Assembly (NCBI GenBank): GCA_910588425.1 | Contig: CAJUPM010000001.1 | Span: 172,151 to 236,150 of the forward strand | Direction of reading: 5' to 3' | Source: an uncultured Christensenellaceae bacterium | Lineage (GTDB): Bacteria; Bacillota; Clostridia; Christensenellales; Christensenellaceae | DNA length: 64,000 nucleotides | Part shown: positions 15,958 to 24,219 of the stretch, one piece after another | Layout of the letters: each line of letters starts with the position of its first letter | Position numbering within the stretch: the stretch's first letter is position 1 | Notes under the pieces: model-generated | Databases searched by the model: none | The model's input: only the letters and a program-made list of their open reading frames with translations | What the model was told of the DNA's origin: nothing | Made by a program: the position numbers and the translations under genes

Positions 15958-15986
15958 ATTATACCGCAGCAGCCCATTTCTGGCAA
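15958..15986 (-). promoter_or_regulatory. Sigma-A-like promoter upstream of the rodA leader region
   Basis: Minus strand TTGCCA, 17-base spacer, TATAAT. A second TATAAT at 15858-15863 lies exactly 100 bases downstream on the same strand but lacks a recognisable -35. Confidence 0.7.
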
Positions 15987-16080
15987 ATGAACAAATCGTG
16001 AAAGCAGAGAAAACAGAAATATTTTTCCGGCTGGGTGAGTATAGATTATTACACCCGAAAGGCAAGGAGGGATATTGATT

Positions 16081-16794
16081 ATGGCAGAAAACCGGAAAAC
16101 GGCGAACAGTGAATTTATTTCCAGCAAAAGAGGAACGATGGTCCAGCGCCCGCAGAGGGTGGAAGAAGAGCCGAGCGGCAGTCTGCTGGAACTGAAAAGC
16201 GGATGGAAGAGTGTCCGTAAAAAGGTGCAGGAGGCGCCGGAGGGCTACCGCAAGCTGGCGCGCCGGGCGATGGTATGCGCTGTGCTGGCGCTGGGCATCT
16301 GGGCTGTGAAAAGCATGGATACGGCTGTCTCCAACCAGATCATCGGCGGTGTGGAAAGCGCGACGGGCAGTGAACTGGAAAAAGATGATGATATCGGCCA
16401 GCTGAAGTTCGTCAGCGGGCAGCAGGGGGATGCAGTGAGCGTTTCGGGCTCGCTTTACAGCCTGCCTTTGGAGGGAGAGGTTGTGGAATCTTTCTCGGAC
16501 AGCGGCAAAGACGTCAGCATCAAGGGTGAGGGCAGCGCCAGAGTGAACGCAATTCTTCCCGGCGTTGTGGTAAAAACCACCAGCGACAGCGTAGTCGTCG
16601 AGAATATCAACGGCACAAAGAGCACCTACTCCGGCGTGATTCCCAGCGTTTCAGCGGGAGATCAGGTGAGGAACTCGGATATGCTGGGCCAGCTTTCGGG
16701 GGAAGTGCTCTGCCTGGAGACGGTGAGCGGCATTGGCTATGTGGATTCCCTGAGCATGCAGGATATGACAGAGGCATCAGCGCAAATTGAGTAG
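16081..16794 (+). CDS. spoIVFA: SpoIVFA-like membrane protein with degenerate LytM/M23 domain
   Basis: 237 residues: cytoplasmic basic N-terminus, one membrane segment at about residues 62-80, and a C-terminal M23/LytM-like domain beginning LPLEGEVVESFSDSGKDVSI and including VNAILPGVVV and VSAGDQVRNSDMLGQL. The histidine and aspartate ligands of active M23 peptidases are absent, as in SpoIVFA, which anchors and inhibits the SpoIVFB protease during sporulation. The next gene is a SpoIVFB-like M50 protease, so the pairing supports the call, although an inactive envelope regulator is possible. The ATG at 16081 is ten bases behind AAGGAGG. Confidence 0.75.
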   Translation: MAENRKTANSEFISSKRGTMVQRPQRVEEEPSGSLLELKSGWKSVRKKVQEAPEGYRKLARRAMVCAVLALGIWAVKSMDTAVSNQIIGGVESATGSELEKDDDIGQLKFVSGQQGDAVSVSGSLYSLPLEGEVVESFSDSGKDVSIKGEGSARVNAILPGVVVKTTSDSVVVENINGTKSTYSGVIPSVSAGDQVRNSDMLGQLSGEVLCLETVSGIGYVDSLSMQDMTEASAQIE

Positions 16795-17668
16795 CAAGTT
16801 TTTTGGGGGCAGGCTGGAAGTTAATTTTATCTTTATTCCGGTTGTCTTTCTCATGTGCTATGTGAGCGGGGTCGAGGCGATATTGGCCTTCTGCCTGGCG
16901 CTGCTGCTGCACGAGAGCGCTCATGCCGTCATGGCGCAGGCGATGGGCGTGCGCGTGCGGAGCCTGGAGCTGATGCCCTTTGGATGCACGGCGCATATCG
17001 AGAGTTTTGCGGTGGTCAGCCCGGGGGCGGAGATCGCCATGGCCGCCGCCGGGCCTTTGGCAAACCTGGCGCTGGCGGCGCTGCTGCAGTTTGGCGCGGA
17101 CGTCACGGCGGAAGACACCTTTCTCGCCGCGCTTTACCGCTCGAACCTCTCGCTGGCGGCGGTCAATCTGCTCCCGGCGCTCCCTATGGACGGCGGGAGA
17201 GTGCTCTGCTGTGTGCTCTCTTATGCGATGCCAAGGCTGCTGTGCGTGCGGCTGGTCAGCGCCATGGGTGTGCTCACGGGGCTGGGCGTAACCGGGCTGG
17301 GCGTGCATTTCTGGCTGACCGGGACGCCCAATCCCACCATCCTGCTCATGGGCAGTTTTATGATCTTTGCATCGGCGAAGCACTACCATGCGGCACCGGT
17401 TTGTGTGATGCAGGATACGCTGCACAAGCGCAGGGAAATTTTCCGGCGCGGCAGTGCGCAGGTGCGGGGCACGGCGGTCTGCGGGGAGCGCAGCCTGGGC
17501 GACGCCATCGCACGCATGGATGCCAGAAGCTATAACCTGCTCTATGTCCTGGATGACGATATGCGCCTGCTGGGGACGCTGGGCGAAGGCGAGATTATGG
17601 ATTACGCGCTTTCCCGGGGCAGCGGGGAGAAACTGCGGGAAATTGCAAAACTGCGGCGCAGTGTTTGA
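16787..17668 (+). CDS. spoIVFB: SpoIVFB-like M50 site-2 protease
   Basis: Intramembrane zinc metalloprotease; the family's known role is cleaving pro-sigma-K in the mother cell. 293 residues with the zinc motif H42-E-S-A-H46, the GPLANLALAALL helix and the third ligand in NLLPALPMDGGR (D135). The C-terminal ~90 residues resemble a CBS-domain remnant (SLGDAIARMDARSYNLLYVLDDD). Translation starts at TTG (16787), eight bases before the end of the upstream gene; no ATG fits without losing the first membrane strand. Overlap with the SpoIVFA-like gene mirrors the spoIVFAB operon. Confidence 0.85.
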   Translation: MSSKFFGGRLEVNFIFIPVVFLMCYVSGVEAILAFCLALLLHESAHAVMAQAMGVRVRSLELMPFGCTAHIESFAVVSPGAEIAMAAAGPLANLALAALLQFGADVTAEDTFLAALYRSNLSLAAVNLLPALPMDGGRVLCCVLSYAMPRLLCVRLVSAMGVLTGLGVTGLGVHFWLTGTPNPTILLMGSFMIFASAKHYHAAPVCVMQDTLHKRREIFRRGSAQVRGTAVCGERSLGDAIARMDARSYNLLYVLDDDMRLLGTLGEGEIMDYALSRGSGEKLREIAKLRRSV

Positions 17669-17693
17669 CCCTTGGCAGAGATAATGTTATAAT
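17665..17693 (+). promoter_or_regulatory. Sigma-A promoter for the TIGR03960 operon
   Basis: TTGACC, 17-base spacer, TATAAT. The -35 box overlaps the stop codon of the SpoIVFB-like gene, so the radical SAM-rng genes start a new unit here. Confidence 0.85.
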
Positions 17694-17788
17694 ACAAGAA
17701 CAGTTTATATGCGGGCGGTGCATGGCGAGATTGGCGCGGCGTTTGCCAGCCCAAAAGCCGCGGGCCAAAAGCCCTCCGGGAGGAAATT

Positions 17789-19606
17789 TTGATCGACCTG
17801 AAAAAGCTAGAGAAAATCCTGCCCCTGGTGGAAAAACCGGGCAGATATATTGGGGGAGAAGTTGGGATTGCAAGAAAGCGGACGGATGTTCCTATCCGCT
17901 TTTTGTTCGCTTTTCCTGATATTTACGAGGTGGGGATGTCTCACCTTGGCAGCGTGATTTTATATCACCTGACCAACGAGAGGGAGGACACCTATGCGGA
18001 GCGGGCTTATGCGCCCTTCCCGGATATGCAGCAGCAGATGGAAAAAGAGGGGATTCCTCTTTTTTCTTTGGAAACATATACCGCGGCCGACGAATTTGAT
18101 ATCATCGGTTTTAACCTCTCCTATGAGATGTGCTACACGACTGTGCTGCGCATGCTGGAGCTTTCGGGCATCCCGCTGAGAAGCCGGGAGAGAGACGGGA
18201 GCCATCCGCTCATCATGGCCGGAGGAACCTGCACCTATAACCCCGAGCCTTTAGCGGATTTTATCGATTTATTCATCATCGGCGAGGGCGAGCAGGTCAA
18301 TATGGAGCTGCTGGATCTCTATGCGGCTCATAAAAAACAGGGCTTCTGCAAGGAGAGATTTTTGCAGGAGGCGGCGCGCATTGAGGGCGTCTACGTTCCA
18401 TCGCTGGCGGAGTTTACCTACCGGGAAGACGGGACGGTTGCGCAGATCAAGGGGGAAAACCTGCCCGTGCGCAAGCGCTTTCTTTTGGATGTGGATTCGG
18501 CCTATTTTCCGGACAAGCTCATCGTGCCAAACGTCGGCATTGTGCACGACCGGGTTACGCTGGAGATTTTCCGCGGGTGCACCCGGGGCTGCCGGTTCTG
18601 CCAGGCGGGGTTCATCTACCGGCCGGTGCGGGAGAAGCGCGTGCAGACGCTGTGCGAGCAGGCGCGGGATTTGATCGACCGCACGGGCTATGAGGAGATT
18701 TCGCTCTCTTCGCTGAGCTCGGGGGATTACAGCGGCATAGAGGAGCTGGCAGAGCGGCTGTTTGACGAGTTCGAGCAAAAGCGCGTGAGCGTTTCGCTGC
18801 CCTCTCTGCGGGTGGATTCCTTCCAGAAGGAATATGCGAAGCGTATGCAGAGCGCCCGCAAACAGAGCTTTACCTTCGCGCCCGAGGCCGGGACACAGCG
18901 GCTGCGGGATGTCATCAATAAGAATATTACCGAAGAGGAGATTCTGCGGGGCGTCCGCTATGCGTTTGAGAGCGGCGCGACCACTATCAAGCTCTATTTC
19001 ATGATCGGCCTGCCCACGGAGACCTATAAAGATCTGGACGGCATCGCCGATTTGGTTTTGAAAATCAAGAGTGTGTTTGGGCAGGTGCCAAAAGAACTAC
19101 GCCGGGGCAGCCTTCAGATCAACGTCAGCACAGCGTCTTTTGTGCCTAAGCCCTTTACGCCCTTCCAATGGGAGGCGCAGGACAGCGGCGATTCCCTGCG
19201 GGAAAAACAGCGGTATTTAAAGGAAAAACTGCGTATGCGCGGCGTGAAATACAGCTATCACGATACGCCGCTCTCCTATTTAGAAGCAGTTTTCGCCAGA
19301 GGAGACCGCCGGCTTTGCGATGTGCTCTACTACGCGCGCAAAAACGGGGCGCAGTTTGATTCCTGGCAGGATCAGTTTTGCCAGGAGGCATACGACAAGG
19401 CCTTTGAGCAGGCCGGAATTGACCCGGATTTCTATGCCTGCCGGGAGCGGGATTTGGACGAGATTCTGCCCTGGAGCCATATCGACGCCTATATTTCCCC
19501 GCGCTATTTGAAGCGTGAGCTTGCCCAGGCAAAGGCCGCGAAAACCACGCCGGACTGCCGGGAGGGCTGCCAGGGATGCGGGCTGGGGAGGTTTTGCAAA
19601 CAATGA
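17789..19606 (+). CDS. TIGR03960-type B12-binding radical SAM protein
   Basis: 605 residues. N-terminal cobalamin-binding-like domain with the VGMSHLGSVILYHLTN and MAGGTCTYNPEPLADFIDLF stretches; radical SAM core with C264, C268 and C271 (RGCTRGCRFCQAG) and the substrate-side FAPEAGTQRLRDVINK and STASFVPKPFTPFQW segments characteristic of this family. The C-terminus has paired cysteines (CREGCQGCGLGRFC). Function is unknown, but the family almost always pairs with TIGR03936, as here. The start is TTG with GGGAGG five bases before. The next gene starts inside this stop codon (ATGA). Confidence 0.88.
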   Translation: MIDLKKLEKILPLVEKPGRYIGGEVGIARKRTDVPIRFLFAFPDIYEVGMSHLGSVILYHLTNEREDTYAERAYAPFPDMQQQMEKEGIPLFSLETYTAADEFDIIGFNLSYEMCYTTVLRMLELSGIPLRSRERDGSHPLIMAGGTCTYNPEPLADFIDLFIIGEGEQVNMELLDLYAAHKKQGFCKERFLQEAARIEGVYVPSLAEFTYREDGTVAQIKGENLPVRKRFLLDVDSAYFPDKLIVPNVGIVHDRVTLEIFRGCTRGCRFCQAGFIYRPVREKRVQTLCEQARDLIDRTGYEEISLSSLSSGDYSGIEELAERLFDEFEQKRVSVSLPSLRVDSFQKEYAKRMQSARKQSFTFAPEAGTQRLRDVINKNITEEEILRGVRYAFESGATTIKLYFMIGLPTETYKDLDGIADLVLKIKSVFGQVPKELRRGSLQINVSTASFVPKPFTPFQWEAQDSGDSLREKQRYLKEKLRMRGVKYSYHDTPLSYLEAVFARGDRRLCDVLYYARKNGAQFDSWQDQFCQEAYDKAFEQAGIDPDFYACRERDLDEILPWSHIDAYISPRYLKRELAQAKAAKTTPDCREGCQGCGLGRFCKQ

Positions 19607-20259
19607 GAATCGGAGTAAAATTTGGCAGAACAGGCCTTGGCCGCTTTTTATCGCACCTGGATTTGCAGGATATGTTTGCCCGGGCGGTTCGCCGGGCGGG
19701 CATCCCCGCACAGTATTCCAGCGGGTTCCACCCGCATATGAACATGGCCTTTGCTTCGGCCATGGCCGTTGGCCTGGAGACGGAAGGGGACTATTTTGAA
19801 TTGCAGGTGCAGGACGGTTTGGACTGCGCCGCCGCCCAAAAGGCGCTGGCAGAGCAGATGCCCTCTGGGTTTGCCGTCTGCGCACTGGGCAGGCTGCCCG
19901 AAGGGACGGGCAAGCTGATGGCGCTGGCCGTGCGGGCGGAATACAAGATCATGGAGCCGGATGCGGCTTTTTCGGCATGGCTCGCTCAGCTGCTGGAGCA
20001 GGAGAGCTTTGTCATCGAGAAGCAGAGAAAAGGAAAGACACGGCAGATGGACTTGCGCCCGCTCATCTATGAGGCGAAGATAGGGCAGTCCATTCGGCTG
20101 ATGCTGGGCAATTTCGGGGCTGAAACCGTAACGCCCAAGCTTCTCATTGCCGAGGCGGAAAAACAGCTGGGCGGCCTGGGGCAGATGCGGATTGTCCGCA
20201 AGGATTTATACGCTGAGCAAAATGGAGAATATAAAGCTCTGTCTGAGCTTTTTGTATAG
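19603..20259 (+). CDS. TIGR03936/DUF2344 radical SAM-linked protein
   Basis: 218 residues, soluble. N-terminal KFGRTGLGRFLSHLDLQDMFARA and the YSSGFHPHMNMAFASAMAVGLE segment are the signature of the DUF2344 family, which is either fused to or encoded beside TIGR03960 proteins; its task is unknown but may be RNA- or substrate-binding. The start ATG overlaps the upstream stop, behind GGGAGG. The rng gene begins 24 bases later, and this trio order (radical SAM, DUF2344, ribonuclease G) recurs across Clostridia, suggesting a link to RNA processing or modification. Confidence 0.88.
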   Translation: MRIGVKFGRTGLGRFLSHLDLQDMFARAVRRAGIPAQYSSGFHPHMNMAFASAMAVGLETEGDYFELQVQDGLDCAAAQKALAEQMPSGFAVCALGRLPEGTGKLMALAVRAEYKIMEPDAAFSAWLAQLLEQESFVIEKQRKGKTRQMDLRPLIYEAKIGQSIRLMLGNFGAETVTPKLLIAEAEKQLGGLGQMRIVRKDLYAEQNGEYKALSELFV

Positions 20260-20282
20260 TTTTTATGAGTGGAGGGTTTTGG

Positions 20283-21806
20283 ATGAAAAGAGAGATCATC
20301 GCAGACGTCAACCCGCATGAGGCGAGAGTCGCGCTGCTGGAGGATGGGGAGCTGGCGGAGATACAGGTGGAATTCCGCGGCAACGAGCGGCTCGTCGGCA
20401 ATATCTACAAGGGCAGAGTGGAGAATATTCTGCCGGGCATGCAGGCGGCGTTTGTGGACGTGGGCTTGGAGAAGAACGCGTTCCTCTATGCCGGCGATAT
20501 TCTGGCGGATAAATCTGACTTTGAATTTCAAGGAGAGCGGCCCAATGTGGATCGCGAGCTGAAAAATACCAATATCAAATATTTGCTGAAGCAGAACCAG
20601 GAGATCATGGTGCAGGTGCTAAAGCAGCCGGGCGGCACTAAGGGTGCCCGGGTAACGACGCATATCACGCTGCCCGGCCGGATGATCGTGCTCATGCCGA
20701 CGGTGGATCATGTGGGCGTTTCCCGCCGCATCGAAGACGAGGCCGAGCGCGAGCGCCTCAAGACGATCATGGAAAAATACAAGCCAGAGGGCATGGGCAT
20801 CATCGTGCGCACGGCGGCTATGGGCTGTTCGGAGGAGAAACTGGCGGGGGAGGTCAACTTCCTGGCGCGGCTCTGGGGCAAGATTCAGGATAAGGCGGAT
20901 TTCGTCTCGGCGCCCAGGCTCATCCATTCCGAGGAGACGCTGCTCTTCCGCACGGTGCGGGATATGTTTACCGAAGATGTGGACCGCTTTGTGATCAACG
21001 ACAAGGATTACTACGAGAAAGTGCTGGCGGTGGTGGAGATTACGACGCCCGCGCTGGCGGACCGGGTGGAATACTTCGCCAAGCCCGACAATATTTTCGA
21101 TCTCTATGGCATCGAGCCAAAGGTAGAAAAGGCGCTTTCCAAAAAGGTCTGGCTGGATAACGGAGTCTATCTCTATATCGAGGAGACCGAGGCGCTGACC
21201 GTCATCGACGTCAACACGGGAAAATATGTCGGCGAGGACGATTTGCAGGAGACCATCGTCAACACGAATATCGAGGCGGCCAAGGAGATCGCGCGCCAGC
21301 TGCGGCTGCGGGATATCGGCGGCATGGTGATCATCGATTTTGTGGATATGGAAGGCGAGGAGAACGAGGCAAGGGTCGTCGCGGCGCTGGAGGAGGCGCT
21401 GAAGGCAGACCGCACCAAGACCAACGTCGTGGGCTTTACCGGCCTTGGGCTGGTGGAGATGACGCGCAAAAAAGTGCGCCGCAAGCTCTCTGCGCTGCTT
21501 CTCGAAGACTGCAAGCGCTGCGGCTCCAGCGGGAAAGTCTATTCCCCCCAGGCCATGGCCATGCGCGTGCGCCGGGAAGTGAACCGGTATGTGCTGGCCA
21601 AGGATTCCTCACGCTATCTCGTGGAGGTTTCTCCGGCGGCGGCAAAATATATTGAGGAATGCAACAATCAAAATCAGGCAATCCTAAAGCTATACGAAGG
21701 AAAGCACTTCTATCTGAAGGGCAACCGGAATCTCAGCTCGGGAGAATGCAAAGTATCCGTCATTTTGGATGAGAAGAGCATGCACGGCGCGCAGATTTTC
21801 TGCTGA
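20283..21806 (+). CDS. rng: Ribonuclease E/G family protein (RNase G)
   Basis: Endoribonuclease of the RNase E/G family acting in rRNA maturation and mRNA decay. 507 residues: S1 domain near residues 35-125 (GNIYKGRVENILPGMQAAFVDVG), 5'-sensor region, and DNase I-like catalytic part with the two metal-binding acidic sites VIDVNTGKY and IIDFVDME. The zinc-link cysteine pair is present as CKRC. There is no long C-terminal scaffold tail, so this is RNase G-sized. ATG at 20283 follows GGAGGG by seven bases. Unlike the usual order, no rplU-ysxB-rpmA genes follow; the next gene is rimP. Confidence 0.94.
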   Translation: MKREIIADVNPHEARVALLEDGELAEIQVEFRGNERLVGNIYKGRVENILPGMQAAFVDVGLEKNAFLYAGDILADKSDFEFQGERPNVDRELKNTNIKYLLKQNQEIMVQVLKQPGGTKGARVTTHITLPGRMIVLMPTVDHVGVSRRIEDEAERERLKTIMEKYKPEGMGIIVRTAAMGCSEEKLAGEVNFLARLWGKIQDKADFVSAPRLIHSEETLLFRTVRDMFTEDVDRFVINDKDYYEKVLAVVEITTPALADRVEYFAKPDNIFDLYGIEPKVEKALSKKVWLDNGVYLYIEETEALTVIDVNTGKYVGEDDLQETIVNTNIEAAKEIARQLRLRDIGGMVIIDFVDMEGEENEARVVAALEEALKADRTKTNVVGFTGLGLVEMTRKKVRRKLSALLLEDCKRCGSSGKVYSPQAMAMRVRREVNRYVLAKDSSRYLVEVSPAAAKYIEECNNQNQAILKLYEGKHFYLKGNRNLSSGECKVSVILDEKSMHGAQIFC

Positions 21807-21884
21807 TGCGGCGCCCGCGGCCTTCTGAGCCTGGCAAAAGGGCGGAAAAGCTGGGGCAAAACGCATAGATTTTGCCAAAAACGC

Positions 21885-21913
21885 TTGTAAATGCCGTTTT
21901 CTTATGCTAGAAT
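21885..21913 (+). promoter_or_regulatory. Sigma-A promoter of the rimP-nusA-infB operon
   Basis: TTGTAA, 17-base spacer, TAGAAT, about 80 bases before the rimP start. Confidence 0.78.
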
Positions 21914-21937
21914 AAGGCCAGCAATAGTGCTCTGACA

Positions 21938-21966
21938 GAGAGTGGGGTTTCGCCCACTCTTTCCTT
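21938..21966 (+). promoter_or_regulatory. Leader hairpin before rimP
   Basis: AGAGTGGG-GTTTCG-CCCACTCT, eight perfect base pairs, followed by a broken T run (TTCCTTT). It lies within the first 50 bases of the predicted message and resembles an attenuator or the short leader hairpins reported before rimP in other bacteria. Confidence 0.6.
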
Positions 21967-21991
21967 TATAAAAACTTTGGGAGGAACATCG

Positions 21992-22456
21992 TTGTCCAGA
22001 AGAATTGAAGAACAGATTGAACAGCTTGTGGGCGCAAAGATAGAGCAGATGGGCTATGAGCTGGTAGATGTGGAGTATGCGAAAGTAAAAGGGCAGGATG
22101 ATGAGCTGGTCGTCTATATCGACAGGCAGGGCGGCGTCACGCTGGACGACTGCGAGGCCGTCAGCCTGGCGGTGGAGCCCATCATCGATGAAGCTGACCC
22201 GATTGCTCACGCATATGTTTTTTGTGTTTCTTCGCCGGGCATCGACCGCCCGCTCAAAAAACCGAGGGATTTTGAGAAGGCGTTGCAGACCAAAGTGGAT
22301 TTGAAGCTCTATGAAAAGCTGAACGGCAAAAAAGAGATCACGGCGGTTTTAGTTGGATATGATGAGAGCGCCGTTCGCCTGCAAACGGAAAAGGGGCAGG
22401 AACTGGAGCTGGGCAGAGAGAAGATTGCGCTCATTCGGCCGCATATCGAGTTTTAG
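21992..22456 (+). CDS. rimP: Ribosome maturation factor RimP
   Basis: 154-residue cytoplasmic protein needed for 30S subunit maturation. Visible family motifs: EEQIEQLVGAKIEQMGYELVDVEY at the N-terminus, YIDRQGGVTLDDCEAVS, and VSSPGIDRPLKKPRDFE, the best conserved signature; the C-terminal SH3-like domain ends with REKIALIRPHIEF. Start is TTG at 21992, seven bases after GGAGG; the in-frame TTG at 21977 overlaps the ribosome site. First gene of a long operon reaching at least to ribF. Confidence 0.95.
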   Translation: MSRRIEEQIEQLVGAKIEQMGYELVDVEYAKVKGQDDELVVYIDRQGGVTLDDCEAVSLAVEPIIDEADPIAHAYVFCVSSPGIDRPLKKPRDFEKALQTKVDLKLYEKLNGKKEITAVLVGYDESAVRLQTEKGQELELGREKIALIRPHIEF

Positions 22457-22466
22457 GAGGGTTACG

Positions 22467-23618
22467 ATGAACCAGGAATTTATGGAAGCTCTGGAAGAGC
22501 TGGAGCAGGAAAAAGGGATTGACAAGCAGACGCTGCTGGACGCGATTAAAACAGCGCTGATTTCCGCATATAAACGCAATTTCGGCATTACGCAGGATGC
22601 CCGAGTGGAGATTGATGAGCAGACGGGCGCGATTGCCGTCTATGCAGAGAAGGAAGTGGTGGAAGAGGTGTTCGATCCTTCCTTTGAAGTCAGCCTGGAC
22701 GAGGCGCGGGCCATCAACGAAGCGTATGAGATTGGCGATACCATCGAAGAGGAAGTTACGCCGGCCTCCTTCGGCCGCATTGCGGCGCAGACGGCCAAGC
22801 AGGTTGTCGTGCAGCGCATCCGCGAGGCCGAGCGCGGCGTGATCTATGAGCAGTATATCGACAAAGAGAGCGAGATCATGACGGGCACTGTCGTCCGCCA
22901 GGAGCGCGGCTGCTACTACCTGGATCTTGGCCGGGTGGAGGGCATGCTGCCTATGAAGGAGACGATTCCCGGCGAGCGCTATGATATCGGGACGCGCCTG
23001 AAGGTTTATGTCATCGAAGTCAAAGACGCGGCAAAGGGAGCGCAGATCGTCGTCTCCCGCTCGCATCCGGGGCTGCTCAAGCGGCTTTTGGAGCTGGAAG
23101 TGCCGGAAATCGCTTCCAACACCGTCATCATCAAGAGCATTGCCAGAGAGGCGGGCCATAGAAGCAAAATCGCTGTTTACAGCGAGGATCCCAACGTGGA
23201 CTGCGTAGGCGCGTGCGTCGGCCCCAAGGGCAGCCGCATCGAGCGCGTTGTGGAAGAGCTTTCGGGCGAACGCATCGACGTCATCAGCTGGCACGGGGAT
23301 ACGGCGGAGTTTATCGCCAGCGCCCTGCGCCCGGCAAAGGTGATCATGGCGCGGGTGATCGAAGAAGAGCGCGCGGCGCAGGTGATTGTGCCGGATTATC
23401 AGCTCTCGCTGGCCATCGGCAAGGAGGGCCAGAATGCGCGGCTCGCGGCCAAACTCACGGGCTATAAGATCGACATCAAATGCCAGTCGCAGGTTGCAGG
23501 CGATATGTTCGGCGAGGGCGAAGGGCTGTTCGATTTGCCGCCCGTCGATGAATATTACGACGAGGACGATTTCTCTTTTGACGATATGCCGGAAGAGGAT
23601 TCGGAGATTGAGGAGTAA
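22467..23618 (+). CDS. nusA: Transcription termination/antitermination factor NusA
   Basis: RNA polymerase-binding factor controlling pausing, termination and antitermination. 383 residues in the Gram-positive layout: N-terminal domain (about 1-125), S1 domain (around 135-200, GTVVRQERGCYYLDLGRVEGMLP), KH1 and KH2 (VGPKGSRIERVVEEL and LAIGKEGQNARLAAKLTG), then an acidic tail of roughly 30 residues rich in Asp/Glu in place of the proteobacterial AR repeats. ATG with TAGGAGGG ribosome site. Located between rimP and ylxR as in nearly all Firmicutes. Confidence 0.96.
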   Translation: MNQEFMEALEELEQEKGIDKQTLLDAIKTALISAYKRNFGITQDARVEIDEQTGAIAVYAEKEVVEEVFDPSFEVSLDEARAINEAYEIGDTIEEEVTPASFGRIAAQTAKQVVVQRIREAERGVIYEQYIDKESEIMTGTVVRQERGCYYLDLGRVEGMLPMKETIPGERYDIGTRLKVYVIEVKDAAKGAQIVVSRSHPGLLKRLLELEVPEIASNTVIIKSIAREAGHRSKIAVYSEDPNVDCVGACVGPKGSRIERVVEELSGERIDVISWHGDTAEFIASALRPAKVIMARVIEEERAAQVIVPDYQLSLAIGKEGQNARLAAKLTGYKIDIKCQSQVAGDMFGEGEGLFDLPPVDEYYDEDDFSFDDMPEEDSEIEE

Positions 23619-23624
23619 GGAAAT

Positions 23625-23903
23625 TTGAAGCAGAAGAAAGTGCCTGTGCGCATGTGCGTGGCATGCAGGCAGGGAAAGCCCAAAAAAGAACTGATCCGCA
23701 TTGTGCGCAATAAAGAGGGCGGCGTCGGGGTGGATTTGACGGGAAAGGCTCAGGGCCGCGGCGCCTACTTATGCCCATCCGTCGATTGCCTGGAAAAGGC
23801 AGTCAAGAGCCGGGCGCTTCAGCGCGCGCTGGAATGCGAGCTGACGGAAGAGATGGCGGCTGAGATAAAGCGGGTGATCCTAAGGCGTGAAATTACAGGA
23901 TGA
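23625..23903 (+). CDS. rnpM: YlxR family RNA-binding protein (RnpM)
   Basis: 92 residues. The family binds RNA and has been described as a modulator of RNase P in Bacillus. Conserved features: MCVACRQGKPKKELIRIVRN at the N-terminus, GKAQGRGAYLCPSVDCLEKAVK in the middle. It starts with TTG (23625) just after the nusA stop, with AAGGA nearby. Its 3' end overlaps the ylxQ start by 17 bases. Confidence 0.92.
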   Translation: MKQKKVPVRMCVACRQGKPKKELIRIVRNKEGGVGVDLTGKAQGRGAYLCPSVDCLEKAVKSRALQRALECELTEEMAAEIKRVILRREITG

Positions 23904-24219
23904 TTTTTATGCGATGCTGGGGTTTGCCAGAAAGGCAGGGGCGCTTGCATGCGGCAGCTTTGCGGTTGAGCAGGGCCTGCGCAGGGGAAAAGTGCTGCTG
24001 GTTGTGGCAGACGAGGCACTGAGCGCCAGGGCGCAGGAAGAGATGGAGCGTCTGTGCAAGGCGCACCGCATTCCATTTTTGCTGGCAGGCCCGCCGCAGC
24101 GGCTGGGCGCGGCGATTGGCAAGCAGAGCAAGATAGTTGGAGTCATGGGGCAGGCGTTTTCCAAACGCTTGCAGGAGATATTTTTACAGGCGCAGCGGCG
24201 CGGAGGTGTAACTGTTTGA
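23887..24219 (+). CDS. ylxQ: YlxQ, L7Ae-family RNA-binding protein
   Basis: 110-residue homologue of ribosomal protein L7Ae, a kink-turn RNA binder of unknown precise target. The fold is recognisable from FYAMLGFARKAGALACGSFAVEQGLRRGK, then VLLVVADEALSARAQEEM and the C-terminal GQAFSKRLQEIF. Starts with GTG inside ylxR and overlaps infB by four bases (TTGA), so it is tightly coupled on both sides. Confidence 0.92.
   Translation: MKLQDDFYAMLGFARKAGALACGSFAVEQGLRRGKVLLVVADEALSARAQEEMERLCKAHRIPFLLAGPPQRLGAAIGKQSKIVGVMGQAFSKRLQEIFLQAQRRGGVTV

Noticed and set aside
15880..15960. c-di-GMP-I riboswitch (GAAGGGCAAAGC)
   Set aside because: Lacks the GACGCAAAGCC and terminal conserved helices.
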